Shown piece after piece: positions 24,063 to 34,277 of a stretch of 57,577 nucleotides of DNA. Every line of letters starts with the position of its first letter. The stretch's first letter is position 1. The notes under the pieces were generated by a model. It saw nothing but the letters and a program-made list of their open reading frames with translations. It was not told the origin of the DNA and searched no databases. Position numbers and translations under genes: made by a program. The stretch is from Chromera velia (Eukaryota; Sar; Chromeraceae): contig JAHBMJ010001660.1 in the NCBI GenBank assembly GCA_018398765.1, positions 48,819-106,395 on the forward strand. The letters are read 5' to 3'.

Positions 24063-27000
24063 AAGAAAGAAAGAAAGAAAGAAAGAAAAGAAGAAAGGAA
24101 GGAAGGAAGGAAAGAGAATGGACAAAAACAGGCAAAAAGGAAGCAGCTCAGGCAAGAAAACAACAGTCAGTCGACTCACGTATGCCTCTTCGATCTTCTT
24201 CTTCAAAGCTGCCCTGACTATCTGAATTCTGCAGCAGCGCAGGGAAGAAACAGGGAGCAATTAAACCGAGAGAGGCAGTCTGTAAAGGAGGGTACCTACT
24301 TGTCATCTCTTCTCTTTTTGCCTAGTTCTCCCAGAATGTTGCTTGTACATCAGCTGGAGAAGAGAAGGGCACTCTGTCATGATGGCTTTTTCAACGGACT
24401 GTCAAGACGGCCCCTTTGCTTTCTCTCTGCTTCTGTATTTCTTCCGCCGTACCTGGTGCGAAGAATTGCTCTCGAAGTACCACCATTTGTCCTTGAATTT
24501 GCTGTTACAGTAGACCTCCCCTGAACCGCAGTTCCCGTATTTAGATCGGCAGAATGTGGGGTCTGTGCAGGGGTCTCCTGGGCAATTGGTCTAGCAATTG
24601 GTTCGAGGAGGGAAGCAACCCTCGGGCTTGTAGGTGGACGCTTCGTTGCAATAGGCTGCTGAGGTGCCGCAAAAGCCCCACTCGGATCTGCACATTGTAG
24701 AGTCGTCACAGGGCAGGCCTGTGCAGCCTGTGCTTGGATTGACTGTAGGGGCGGGGGGAGGGGTGCATCCCTCTGGCTTGTACAGAGAGTCATCGTTACA
24801 GTACCAAGAGGTGAAACCACAAAAACCCCACTTTGACTTGCACATCGTGGGATCGTCACAGGGAGTCCCCTCGCATTGTGCACCTGCTGCTGTGGGGGGA
24901 ATGGTTGTGGTGGTGGTTGTAGTTGTGGTGGTCGTTGTAGTTGTGGTTGTAGTTGTGGTGGTAGTTGTTGTGGTGGTAGCTATGGTCCTAGGATCGGGAC
25001 CGTTGGACGTGGCGACAGATGGGAAGAAGAGAGGATTTGTGTACATGCCCATGGATAAATACTCTGTGGGAATGTGATCGAATTCCGTAGGGATGAGCTC
25101 CATCCGTGCCATGGTGGAGGTTGGGGGCATCATTGTGGGCACAGATGTGATCGTCAAGTTGGTAGGGGGCCCTACAGGAGGGGTTGAGGGAGATGTGAAG
25201 TCGAATTGAGTGGTCGAAGGCTCAGGTGTGGTTGTGGTGACAGGCTCTGCAAGGGAGACGGCAATGAAGTTAACATATTCCTTTCCTGGATGTTTTCTGG
25301 TGATTTTCTTCGTCTTGCCGTCTTTGTGAGGGCGGCATCCGTCCTCATCAATGTAAGCTCTGCCCATTCTTCATCAAGCTTGTTGTTGCGCACATCTGCG
25401 GCGTTGGGCCCATTGTAGGTCCCGATGGTTCCAAACACCGCAGGCTCTACTTCGAAGCCTGGAAGGGGGTGGAAGGGTATTCGCTGCTTCTTCTCTGTCA
25501 TCTCGGGAGCCTGCAGACAACATTTAATCAGAGTGTGCATGCAAAGATAGACAGACAGACCTGGTCCCTCGGTAATAAGGAGCTGAAGTCCTGCCAGATC
25601 GATAGGGGATGCATCCACGTACCGAAACAAAGTCTCGGAAAGAGAACGACGAGATGATGTTCTGTCTCGACACTTTTTTCCTGTGTCTGGAAGAAACACA
25701 CTGGATGTGTGAGATGAGCTCCAAAGCCAGCGGATGGCAAGTCACTTCCATGAATGTGGGGCTCACACGACGCAGTTTTAAAAGTGAGCAGGGGCAGGAA
25801 ACCGGTAAACATAGGTATAAAAAAGAGAAAGCACGCCACAGCCAAACACGACATTGACTGACCGTCTTGCCCCATCCAAACAGTTTCCCTCCGATCATCT
25901 CTGCGCCTTCTGAGTAGGCCATTGCCATGAAGGCAACCGTCAAGTCGCCCTCAAAAGTCATGTAGTTACCCATTCGCTCTCCCTCTCCCTGCAGGCCAAC
26001 GGTGAATCCGTCTGGGCCGATGGAGCTCAGTCTTGCCTTCACGTACTGCTCCCATTTGTGCTGGACATACACGACCATCACAGGCGGTTCTGCAAAGGGA
26101 GTGGCGAACTTGAATTGATACCATCCGCCATCTGAAGGCACAACGACTGTGCCCACCTCCATATGCCCCCCGTTGGCGAGAGGGAAACTTCCCTGGTCGG
26201 CCAGAAGGAGAGTGGCCTCCTCAACCGTGTGCCACGCATCGTAACATGAGGGCTCGAGGATCTTGGCAGAAACTCTGGAGGCCCCTGTAGGCTCCTTGTG
26301 AGACATGGCGATGACGAGACCTGGATCTCCCCCCTTGGTTGACATGGTGCTTGCAAACAGAACAGGACTCTCGAAAGGCCCGGATACAGGGGTGTCCATT
26401 TGTTCGTGATCCAGCTCGATAGGCACAGTCTCGAAGTGAGGGACCGAGTTGGGAGGAACAGTGGCGGTCTTCGGAGGAGCGGGGGTGGTGGTGGTGCGGA
26501 GGGCGCCCCTGCCGACTGAGAGGACGCTCACGATCTCCTTCCCTGGATGTTTCCGGGTGATCTGATAGGAGTCTCCGTTCTTTTTGCATCTGCACAGATA
26601 AACAGGGAACTTCATTTTTCTCTGTCGTTCTTTTTGTACCCCCAGAGGAAGGTTCAAGCACATTGCGAGGCACTGGGAACAGCGTGAAATGATTCCAACA
26701 AACAGAGAGATGCATAGACAGGATGTCGAGAAGAGAGAGCAAAATTGCAGCCGGATCGTAGTTTATATTTGGGCAAGGCAAGGGGGGGCACAATCTAGTG
26801 CATGAGTGTGTCAATGGGTATCCGGTCCGTGCGCTCGCGCATCTGCCTATCTGCCGGGTACTAGAAGGAAGAGGGCCAGTGCCTTCAAGCACTCTTGTAG
26901 ATCGTGCAAGTGCCAGAAAACAGGCACACAAACTGACAACCAGCTAGCTTATCTGAAGATTGGTCGACTCCACCCCCTCCCTCCCTCCCTCCCTCCCTTC

Positions 27001-30000
27001 CGTCACTGACGCACGCACCTGCAACCATCCTCGTCCAAGAAGAGGATGGAGGACTCGGGGGTGATGCCGATGGATCGCACGTCGATGGCATTCGGTCCGT
27101 GATAGGTCTGCGCGTCTGCAAAGACTGCAGGGGCGTGTTCGAACACCGCGTCCTCATCGACTTCGATCGTCCTGGGCTTCTCTGTCATCGCCTTGGGCTG
27201 CAAGGAAGGAAGAAAGGGAAGAAAGGGAAGAAAGGGAAGAAAGGGGAGAAAGGAAATCAGTGGGCGTGAGAGAAAATGGGACGAAGAAAAAGCAAATGCA
27301 TTGTTTTTCATGACCGTCGTTTGAGATAGACAAGAGAAGAACAATGGAACGGTGAGGAAGGTCGGAAGCCTCAAAGGGGTGGACACGTCCGCACGCACTT
27401 GGAAGAAAAGTCCATATGGAACAAAAAAGCCCAAACAATCACTTGTCAAAGCAACACAGTGCGTCAGAACAGAGCCAAAACAATCACAGATAAAGCACAG
27501 CGAGTGTCATCACTCATTTGTGTCCTCACCACTCACCGTGGAGACAACAGAAAGAAGGAGACCGTCCAGAGCCTCTGCTCCATGATTCATTGCAATGTAG
27601 GCGACCTTGAAGGTGCCCTCGAAGAACTGCCCTTCTCCGATCTTCCCCCCCTCTCCCTGTAGACCGATCTCAACCATATCGTCCTTCACCCTCTTCATTC
27701 TGGGCTTCACATACAGAGTCTCTCCGCCTGGTGTGTGTTGCACTGCCACAATGACAGCGGGGGGTTCCTCGAAGGCGTGTTCAAACATGAAGTCGTGCCA
27801 CTTTCCGTCGGCTTCTACGTCCCATGTCCCGATCTCTATGTGAGCACCGGAGGGAAGGAGGAAACTGCCTGGCTCTGCCACGAGCAGATGAACAAACTCG
27901 ACTGTGTGGGGCCCATCGAAACAGGAAGGCTCTTTGAACTCCACAGAGTATTCGAGAGGGGCCCGGCAGGCGATGTGGGTTGGACAACAACAATGCCTGG
28001 GTCCCCTCCGTTCATGGTGGAGACAGAGGGGAACACCAGAGGACTCTGGTAGTCTGTCAGAGAAGAGGGGACAATTGCGGGGGAACTGGAGAACTCTGTG
28101 GATAGAAGAGAGAGTTTCGGCCAGTCTCCGAACTCTTCCTTGTCCTCTGTGTCATCTGCCTCTTCATCTGCTGGATCTCCGAGGCCGACCGCGTGAATGG
28201 GAGGGACTTGACATTCATAGTCAAATTCTCCATACTTATAAGTGCCGACGCAGGGGTCTCCGACAGTTTGGTTTTGGGGTTTGACGATACAGCTTTCGTT
28301 GCCATCGCACATACCGGACCCGTGGTCGAAGATACCGACGTAACAGTCGAGGTCAGGGATGGAGGAGTGGGGGCAGACTTCGTCCCCTGGCCTCTCACGA
28401 CCGTACCAGGCCTCGGTGGTGACAATGACCTCTCCGATGACAATGACCTCTCCGGGGGGACAGGAGACAGTGCCCTCAATGTTCTCGCAAATAATGTTGT
28501 CTGGGTTTCCGGCAGAGATGGCAACGCTTGTGGTGGTGGTGGTGGTGGCAGTGGTAGTGGTAGTGGTGGTAGTGGTGGTTGTGGTGGTTGTGGTGGTGGT
28601 GGTGGTTGTAGTGGCGCAGCCTTCGGATCTGGTTGTGGTTGCCGCAAAAGCCCCACTCGGATCTGCACATTGTAGGGTCGTCACAGGGCAGGCCTGTGCA
28701 GCCTGTGCTTGGATTGACTGTGGGGGCGGGGGGAGGGGTGCATCCCTCTGGCTTGTACAGAGAGTCATCGTTACAGTACCAAGAGGTGAAACCACAGAAA
28801 CCCCACTTTGACTTGCACATCGTGGGATCGTCACAGGGAGTCCCCTCGCATCCTGCACCTGCTGCTGTAGGGGGAATGGTTGTGGTGGTTGTTGTAGTTG
28901 TAGTTGTCGTTGTGGTTGTAGTTGTGGTGGTAGTTGTCGTGGTGGTGGTAGTGGTCGTGGTGGTGGGGGCGGCTGCCACACACCCTTCGGGCTTGTAGGT
29001 TGATTCTTCATTACAGTGTGCTGCAGTGGAACCGCACCACCTCCACTTGGAACGGCACATAGTGGGATCGTCGCATGGGTCTCCCACACAGCCTGCACCG
29101 AGAGTGGGGGTGGGGGGTTCTGAACCCTCAGGGAGGCAGAAAGGGACGGGGTGCTCGGTGTCGATGTGGTAGACACCGTCGTCTGGGAATGACTCTGGTT
29201 GGTGGAAAACGGATGGGTCTTGGGAGGGGTTGATGGAAACAGAGGAGACGTAGAGGGAGGCCTCGTTGAAGGAGGCATCCCCTGCCCAGGAGGGGAACCA
29301 GACACCGATGGTCAGACGGGCTGCGACTGCTGAGATGTGCTCGGTGGACTCTCCAATGAACTGATCATCAATGAACAGCTGGACTTTCTTTCCGACAGGG
29401 ACCATGTAGAATTCTTCCTCTTCCTTGACTGCCGCCATGCCCTGGTAGGGACTGTTGGCCTTTGCGACATACAGATGGTCCCCAACTCTGGCCAGATCTG
29501 CAGCTGTCAAGTCTGTTGGCACAAGCTCTGTTGACCAGACGAATTTGTATTTGTGGTACTCTCCGTCGTATGCGGTGGGGATGGTGACTGTCTGGTAGTT
29601 TGCACCCATCACAGACTCCCACGTGTGGAAGCCCGCTTGGTGCCAGGACCAGGGGCCAGGTGCGCCGATCTCCGGAGCTGCATTGATTGGCATGCATCAA
29701 TTAAGAGAAAAGAAATATCAGATAGGACGATTCAGTAGGAGTAACGCTTGCGAACAGACTGAGGGTCAAACGGGGGTGCATTTCGGGTCAGCGATGCATG
29801 GAGCTGAGGGTAGGGAGTGAAGTGTCGGTCACGGAGGAACAGCACATCGAAAGCTGATGAGTCCTTTGAGTGATGCACCCAGCCAGAGAGGTCCTTTAGA
29901 CTGACCGTTGATTTGTGAGTTGACTGTAGACCAATACCCAATGTCGGGGTTTCCCTGTCTGAATCTAGGTTGGTAGAGGGGGTCCTCTGGGTTCAGGTCA

Positions 30001-30494
30001 TCTCCCTCGAGGTCCCCTCTGGCTGAGTAGTGCTCTGAGTAGTGGTGGGTGAACACAGCTGCCACCATTCCGAGAGGCTTGCCGTCAGTACAAGCCTCGC
30101 ACACGGCCTTCATCTCGACCTCGTATGTCCCTGCTCCGTAGTAATCGTATGTGCTCATCATGGCTCCCACTCTCTGAGCAGATCCGTCACAGGCGTATGT
30201 GCCTGGTCCAGTGCGCGTGATACCAGACACAGGGCCATCATATGAGTCTCCGTGTCCCTTGAAGACGACGACATTCTTTACTTCCCTTCCCACGGTGTCG
30301 GTTGTCAGCATCACGTTCTCGTGGGAAACTCCATTATTCCCAGCCCCCCACAGTTTCTCCAGAAGAAACCAGCGCTGGGGATTGACGCCTTCGGAGAAGT
30401 CATCAGTGAACCCTTCAGGAGAATGGAAGAGTAGGTCGATGTCATTCACAGCTGACACCAAGGAGGCTGCCAGCAGGAAGAAGACTCCACGCAT
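23087..30494 (-). CDS. Secreted mosaic protein: GH16-like, hevein/CBM18-like, SUEL lectin and H-lectin-like modules (frame-disrupted)
   Basis: Exons: 29906-30494 (signal peptide MRGVFFLLAASLVSAV), 27537-29677, 27019-27197, 25863-26589, 24453-25510, 24180-24228 and 23087-23328; all splice phases agree. Order: a concanavalin-like/GH16-like domain (YHKYKFVW, RLTIGVWFPSWAG; no clear ExDxxE catalytic motif); a hevein-like chitin-binding module (PCDDPTMCRSKW..CG); a Thr-rich linker; two more hevein-like modules, the second truncated; a Thr-rich linker; a SUEL-type lectin (CPPGEVI, AWYGRERPGDEVC, VGDPCVGTYKYGEFDYEC); and a beta module rich in PPAVIVAVQH and IGLQGEG that resembles H-type lectins. Two further copies of a lead-in block (GPNA.DVR, DEDGCR, ITRKHPGKE) follow; the last copy swaps the lectin part for more hevein-like modules. 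Frame changes occur near 28.63, 27.97 and 25.37 kb, and a TAG at 24591-24593 interrupts the last hevein tandem, yet the exons beyond still splice in phase. Either a decaying gene, an assembly-damaged gene, or recoding. Predicted extracellular or wall glycan binding. Confidence 0.7.
23455..24115. repeat. Higher-order tetranucleotide array in an intron
   Basis: Blocks of (GGCA)n, (GAAA)n with GAAC/GACA interruptions and (GACA)n recur in the same order about three times. The marker gaacgaaaaaacgaaag occurs near 23573, 23725 and 23905. The array fills most of the intron between the last two exons (24180 and 23328) of the lectin mosaic gene. Long K/E/R or S/F/L ORFs over it are artefacts. Confidence 0.9.
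24591..24602 (-). other. In-frame TAG created by a short duplication
   Basis: On the minus strand accaattgc occurs twice with TAG between the copies (window positions about 24582-24602). The upstream copy ends a hevein-like tandem. The downstream copy begins another module (CPGDPC..PTFCRSKYGNCG) in the same frame, with a donor after it. Confidence 0.8.
24665..24900 (-). repeat. Duplicated hevein-like block, copy B
   Basis: Collinear without gaps with 28640-28875, with about six base differences by eye over 236 bp. It encodes two hevein-like modules in the last large exon of the lectin mosaic gene. Confidence 0.9.
24901..24987 (-). repeat. Thr-codon array (ACN)n
   Basis: Read on the minus strand this is an uninterrupted run of ACC/ACA/ACT codons forming a poly-Thr linker. 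Similar arrays lie at about 28528-28612 and 28877-28967. Such linkers in secreted proteins are usually O-glycosylated. Confidence 0.85.
28640..28875 (-). repeat. Duplicated hevein-like block, copy A
   Basis: Partner of 24665-24900 at a constant offset of 3975 bp. Here the second module breaks after WGFCG, where the frame changes. Confidence 0.9.
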
Positions 30495-31204
30495 GGTGGT
30501 CAGGCAAAGAAAAAAACCAGACCTTTGCGCGCATGTCGATCGGTGTTGCTTTTTGGTCTGCTTCAGAGCAAAGGAAAGGCTTCTCCCTGTCGATGCGAGA
30601 CCCTTCCTCTTCTTTGCTCTCTCGAATTTGCTTCAATAAGAGCCAGATCGCTTTGGAATCAACCTCCTTTCTTGGACAATCCTTGGAAGAAGCCGGCACA
30701 TGCAAAAAACCAAACATTTGCATGCATGCATTCGATTTTTTTTTTTTTCTTTTTTTTTTTTTAAAGTTTTTTTTTGGGGGGGNGGGGGGGGGGGGGTTTG
30801 ACTTGAATTTTTAATGAGCGGCGACCTCGCAGACAGGCATGCAGTGGAGGGGTGTTTCAGTTCAGCAGGATCGATTGCAGCAATGCAGGCCCCTAGAGAC
30901 GATGGTGACTGGGCTTAGGCCCCTAGGCAGGCCTAACATTTGCATCTATAACAAAAACGACCACAAAGTAAAATATATATATTTAAAAAAAAAAAAAATA
31001 CTTAATTAATTGACGCGCCGCGGCGCCGGGCGAGCCTGGCCGGGGGCCGTGGGGACTGCATGCATGCATGCATAGCATTGCATGCGGCCGGGTTTCGCGA
31101 GTCGCGGTCTGCGCGTAGATCATGATCGACCACTGCAGGAATTAATTAATCTGCAGGACTCAGATCCTGCTTTGGACTTCGTCGATCACTGTTGATCCAG
31201 ACAC

Positions 31205-31230
31205 CGCGGCGTTTACAGTCAAACGCCGCG
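31205..31230. repeat. Perfect 10-bp inverted repeat, 6-base loop
   Basis: cgcggcgttt, loop acagtc, then aaacgccgcg. It could form a stable hairpin or cruciform. The same arm sequence recurs at 31543. Confidence 0.85.
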
Positions 31231-31542
31231 TTGCCGCGGAGTGCCCAATCGAAGGGCGTACCACGCCGTGGTGCACCGCGGTTGTAAAAGTTGGAAGAAA
31301 GGGTGGGAACCGCGACGTGACTCTTCCGATCCTTACCTTTTCTGTATTTTTCTGACGTCAGTTGAATTAACCAAATTAATCAGCAATTCATCAAATTCAT
31401 CGTTGGAACACCTTAAAAAAATTTTTTGACACCTGAAGAAACCGTTTTTTTGAGTATGTATATATATATATATATATTTATATTATACATGGGGCCATGT
31501 CCCAAACAAAGGGGGGCGCCACCGCGGAGCAGCGTTTCTAGA

Positions 31543-31574
31543 CACCGCGGCGTTTGTATGTAAATGCCGCGGTG
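31543..31574. repeat. 13-bp inverted repeat, one mismatch
   Basis: caccgcggcgttt, loop gtatgt, then aaatgccgcggtg. It is closely related to the hairpin at 31205-31230, with the same left arm and a similar loop. Confidence 0.85.
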
Positions 31575-31722
31575 CGCCCTTCATGCCGCGGGGAAAAAAC
31601 TTGGAGGAGAAGGGGAGGACTGCAACGCACCGCGGAGTGGCGCGGTGCCGGTCGAGCAAGTTTCCGTGGCAAGCGGCAGGACCGTCACCTTTTTCTCTCC
31701 GCGGCGGCATTAAAAAAAAAAA

Positions 31723-31923
31723 ATGGATCGTCGAGATCGAGTCCTCCAATGCAAGTGTTGCTCTGACAGCTCTCAGCCCAGAGAGCTATACAGATTCTTG
31801 TCAAGCGATCAACTGAGAGCAGCGGGCTCAACCTGTCAAAGGAACATTCATCTATGTGATTTATATGCTTTCATAAATACTAACTTCAATACTTTACAGT
31901 TGAATCTGCTCACTCGACTCTGA
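31723..31923 (+). CDS. Possible small protein, unknown
   Basis: ORF of 66 residues starting MDRRDRVLQCKCC and containing a Cys-rich N-terminus (CKCC..C) and a helical centre (RELYRFLSSDQLRAAG). No family was recognised. It lies at the left side of the block bounded by CCGCGG hairpins and may belong to the same element as the ORFs to its right. It could be a chance ORF. Confidence 0.25.
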   Translation: MDRRDRVLQCKCCSDSSQPRELYRFLSSDQLRAAGSTCQRNIHLCDLYAFINTNFNTLQLNLLTRL

Positions 31924-32019
31924 ATTTTTGCGAAGCTGATAGTCTGCCCAGACTATCTTACCGTCTGAGTGTCATGGCGCCCAAACGAAAAGCGTCTGAC
32001 TCTGGTACGAAGATGATGT

Positions 32020-32412
32020 ATGCAGTCTCAGAAGTTCTTGAAGTTCTTTGTTGCCGCAGAAAAGAAAGGGGAGGGGGCGGGCAAGGCCAACCAGCCATTA
32101 CTTGGTGGCTTTGTGCCTCCAGCCGCCCGGAAATCTCTGGTTCTCCTGCAGTTTGAACATCCAACATCCCGATCACAAGAGCACTGGAATTCATAAACCT
32201 TTAAGTCCGCTACAGACCTTACGTCTTTCACTTCTGCTCTGCAGGAAGCAAGAGCAAAGATGAAAGGGGGGCGTCTCGGTTCTGTCCTTGAATCCACCTG
32301 CCGAGTTGTTTTGGAGGGAGTCTTTGAAAGGCTTCACCGGGTGCGCTTGCTTGACGCTCCTCCGGGCGAGCAGGAGAGAGGTGGGGGAAAAGAGAAGGAG
32401 AGAGGTCACTAG
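32020..32412 (+). pseudogene. Coding-like ORF interrupted by one in-frame TAA
   Basis: From the ATG at 32020 a 58-codon ORF (MQSQKFLKFFVAAEKKGEG...) ends at the TAA at 32194-32196. The same frame then stays open for another 71 codons (TFKSATDLTSFTSALQEAR, ESTCRVVLEGVFERLHRV, GEQERGGGKEKERGH) to the TAG at 32410. Both halves have balanced codon use and helix-like composition. This suggests one ancestral reading frame broken by a single stop, or two exons. An upstream ATG at 31974 (MAPKRKASDSGTK, nuclear-signal-like) is in another frame. The stop at 32410 coincides with the left edge of a direct repeat. The family is unknown. Confidence 0.4.
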
Positions 32413-32617
32413 GTAGTAGGCAGGTGTGTATCAGTGACTAGCGTAACATACTCGACTCGTACATATAGGATCTGTCATGCCAGGTTCTTACTTCTAGATA
32501 CTTCCTTACAGACTTTCATATGAGGGCTTGACTCACTGCTGACTGCGCGCATCTCGATACGGCCTGACATGCTGCTTCACGTACCGTTACATGGCTGGCT
32601 AGCCTCACAACGTTACG
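32409..32617. repeat. Direct repeat, left copy
   Basis: It begins ctaggtagtaggcaggtg and ends gcctcacaacgttacg. It is highly similar to 34015-34277 in the same orientation, apart from an insertion of about 45-50 bp in the right copy. Confidence 0.85.
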
Positions 32618-33462
32618 TGCTATCTCCCCCTTGAAGCCACGTCTACGCTGGCTTATACAGAAAACGCAAGTGAATTCTTTTATGTAACGCTTCGCGGCAA
32701 TGAAGTGGTGATCGTTGATCAGATCATCGCTTTCCCTCACTTGCAGCATCGTAGGAAATCAAAGAACGCTTTTTTTCTCTTCTCTTTTCTTTTCTTTCAT
32801 CTCTCTCATTTCTGATTTCAAAATTTTCTTTACAGTCTTTTCTGTGGCTCTTCTTCTCTTTTGCATTGTCAACTCATAGTCCACTTCAACTAGCCACTTC
32901 AATCAACCCATCGCAACTCCTAAACACCATCTATACCAACTTCACCGTACACCCAGTATACATGCCCCCTCCCCTGTATACTGTGTGTACGGTGAAGTCG
33001 ATTAGTACGGATGGTGCTTGGGAGTTTCGGCGAGTGTGGCTCCCACAGAGCTCACAAAGACACTCTCCTCTCACACCCCAGACACCTGCATATCTGTTTG
33101 CTGCTGCAACTGATTGGAAGCGCCCGACTGTGTATAGCCGTGCGATCTTATGCGAACACTACCATCACCCAGAGTTTCTTCGACCCAATCCATATCCTCC
33201 TCTTTCACACGGAATTCTTTCTCTGGGGGACTTGGTGGAATAATTCTTCTCTCTCTTTCTGTCCCTCGCTCAGGCCTCCTCTATTGTTGCGAGCGTTCAG
33301 ACGAATTTGAGTGATTGCTGCCAAAACCTCGCCTACTCGCTTTACCTCTTTCTCCACTTCGATTTGCATTTTTATGTGCGCCTGGGGCCTTACGCATGCC
33401 TTCAGAGAAGACGTCTCTGGGCTGGCAGACTTTCTGTTTCTTTTCACTCCCTGCTGAACTTT

Positions 33463-33808
33463 TTAGGCAAACAGCATTACAGTGCTCAGATGATTGCTGA
33501 GTCTTTGCTCGCTCTGCCTCTTCCCTCCTCCATACAGCTTCTGTCATCCTTCGGCTTTGTCGGGTTTTCCTGCCTTCTGTATCGGATCAGCATTTTCTTT
33601 TCTACAGAACGGCTTCTACCTGAAGCTTCTCTTCTTCTGATGAAGTGGCAGATACACCAGTTGCTCTCAGAAGTTCCTGCGCAATCTCGTGTCCCTCCAG
33701 CAAGAAGCCTTCACCGCTCTTCTGCACATCGCAAGAAGGAACGTCTTTGAATTTCTCTAATTTTTCAATGATAGAAAGAAAATTTCTAAAGCATTCCCAG
33801 ATTGACAT
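33463..33808 (-). CDS. Tentative two-exon small protein between the direct repeats
   Basis: Exon 33620-33808 starts at an ATG (MSIWECFRNFLSIIEKLEKF), reads GFLLEGHEIAQELLRATG and ends at a CAG|GTAGAAG donor in phase 0. The acceptor at 33541-33543 opens exon 33463-33540 in phase 0, which ends in a stop. The total is 88 residues. Composition is helical and acidic. No domain was recognised. Its position between two direct repeats suggests it could be carried by the same element. Confidence 0.35.
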
Positions 33809-34014
33809 CTCTTTAGAAGCGGTCTGAACGTGTCAATGACTCTTTCTGCAAAGCAAAATGATTGACTGCTGTACGTCTCTATCCGAGTTAAAGGGTTTCG
33901 TACGTAGTTAGGCAAACTGTGGGTAGCTGCAGATGACGGACCTCGCACTGCAAATTCACGACTAAAAACGGTCTGCAAATACCCCTAAGGCAATTGTATG
34001 GCTCTGCTACTGCG

Positions 34015-34277
34015 CTAGGTGGTAGGCAGGTGCGTATCAGTGGCTAGAGTAATATACTTGACTCGTACATACAGGATCTGTTATGCCAGGTTCTTACTTC
34101 CAGATACTTCCTTACAGACTTTCATATGAAGGCTTGACTCACTGCTGACTGTATGCATGCGCGCAGCTTAATTGCAAAGATGCAAATATGCTCGGACTGC
34201 GTGCATCTCGATACCGTAACAGCTTAACATGCTGCTTCACCTACTGTTGCACGGCTGGCTAGCCTCACAATGTTACG
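34015..34277. repeat. Direct repeat, right copy
   Basis: It begins ctaggtggtaggcaggtg and ends gcctcacaatgttacg. It is the partner of 32409-32617, with an extra segment rich in TGCATGCGCGC and ATGC after ctgactg. The next gene's ATG (34229) lies inside it. Confidence 0.85.

Larger units (their letters stand above)
30495..31722. other. Intergenic: poly-T/poly-G tract, then CCGCGG-rich DNA
   Basis: Poly-T is followed by poly-G (with one N at 30783) at about 30738-30797. From 31010 to 31650 the DNA is rich in CCGCGG motifs with hairpin-forming repeats, and there is an (AT)n run at 31457-31480. No exon was recognised. The promoter of the minus-strand lectin gene must lie just right of 30494, but no TATA box was assigned. 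Confidence 0.5.

Noticed and set aside
23137-24260. Long S/F/L and K/E/R ORFs of up to 332 codons
   Set aside because: They are produced by (GAAA)n, (GGCA)n and (GACA)n arrays, whose units lack stops in several frames.
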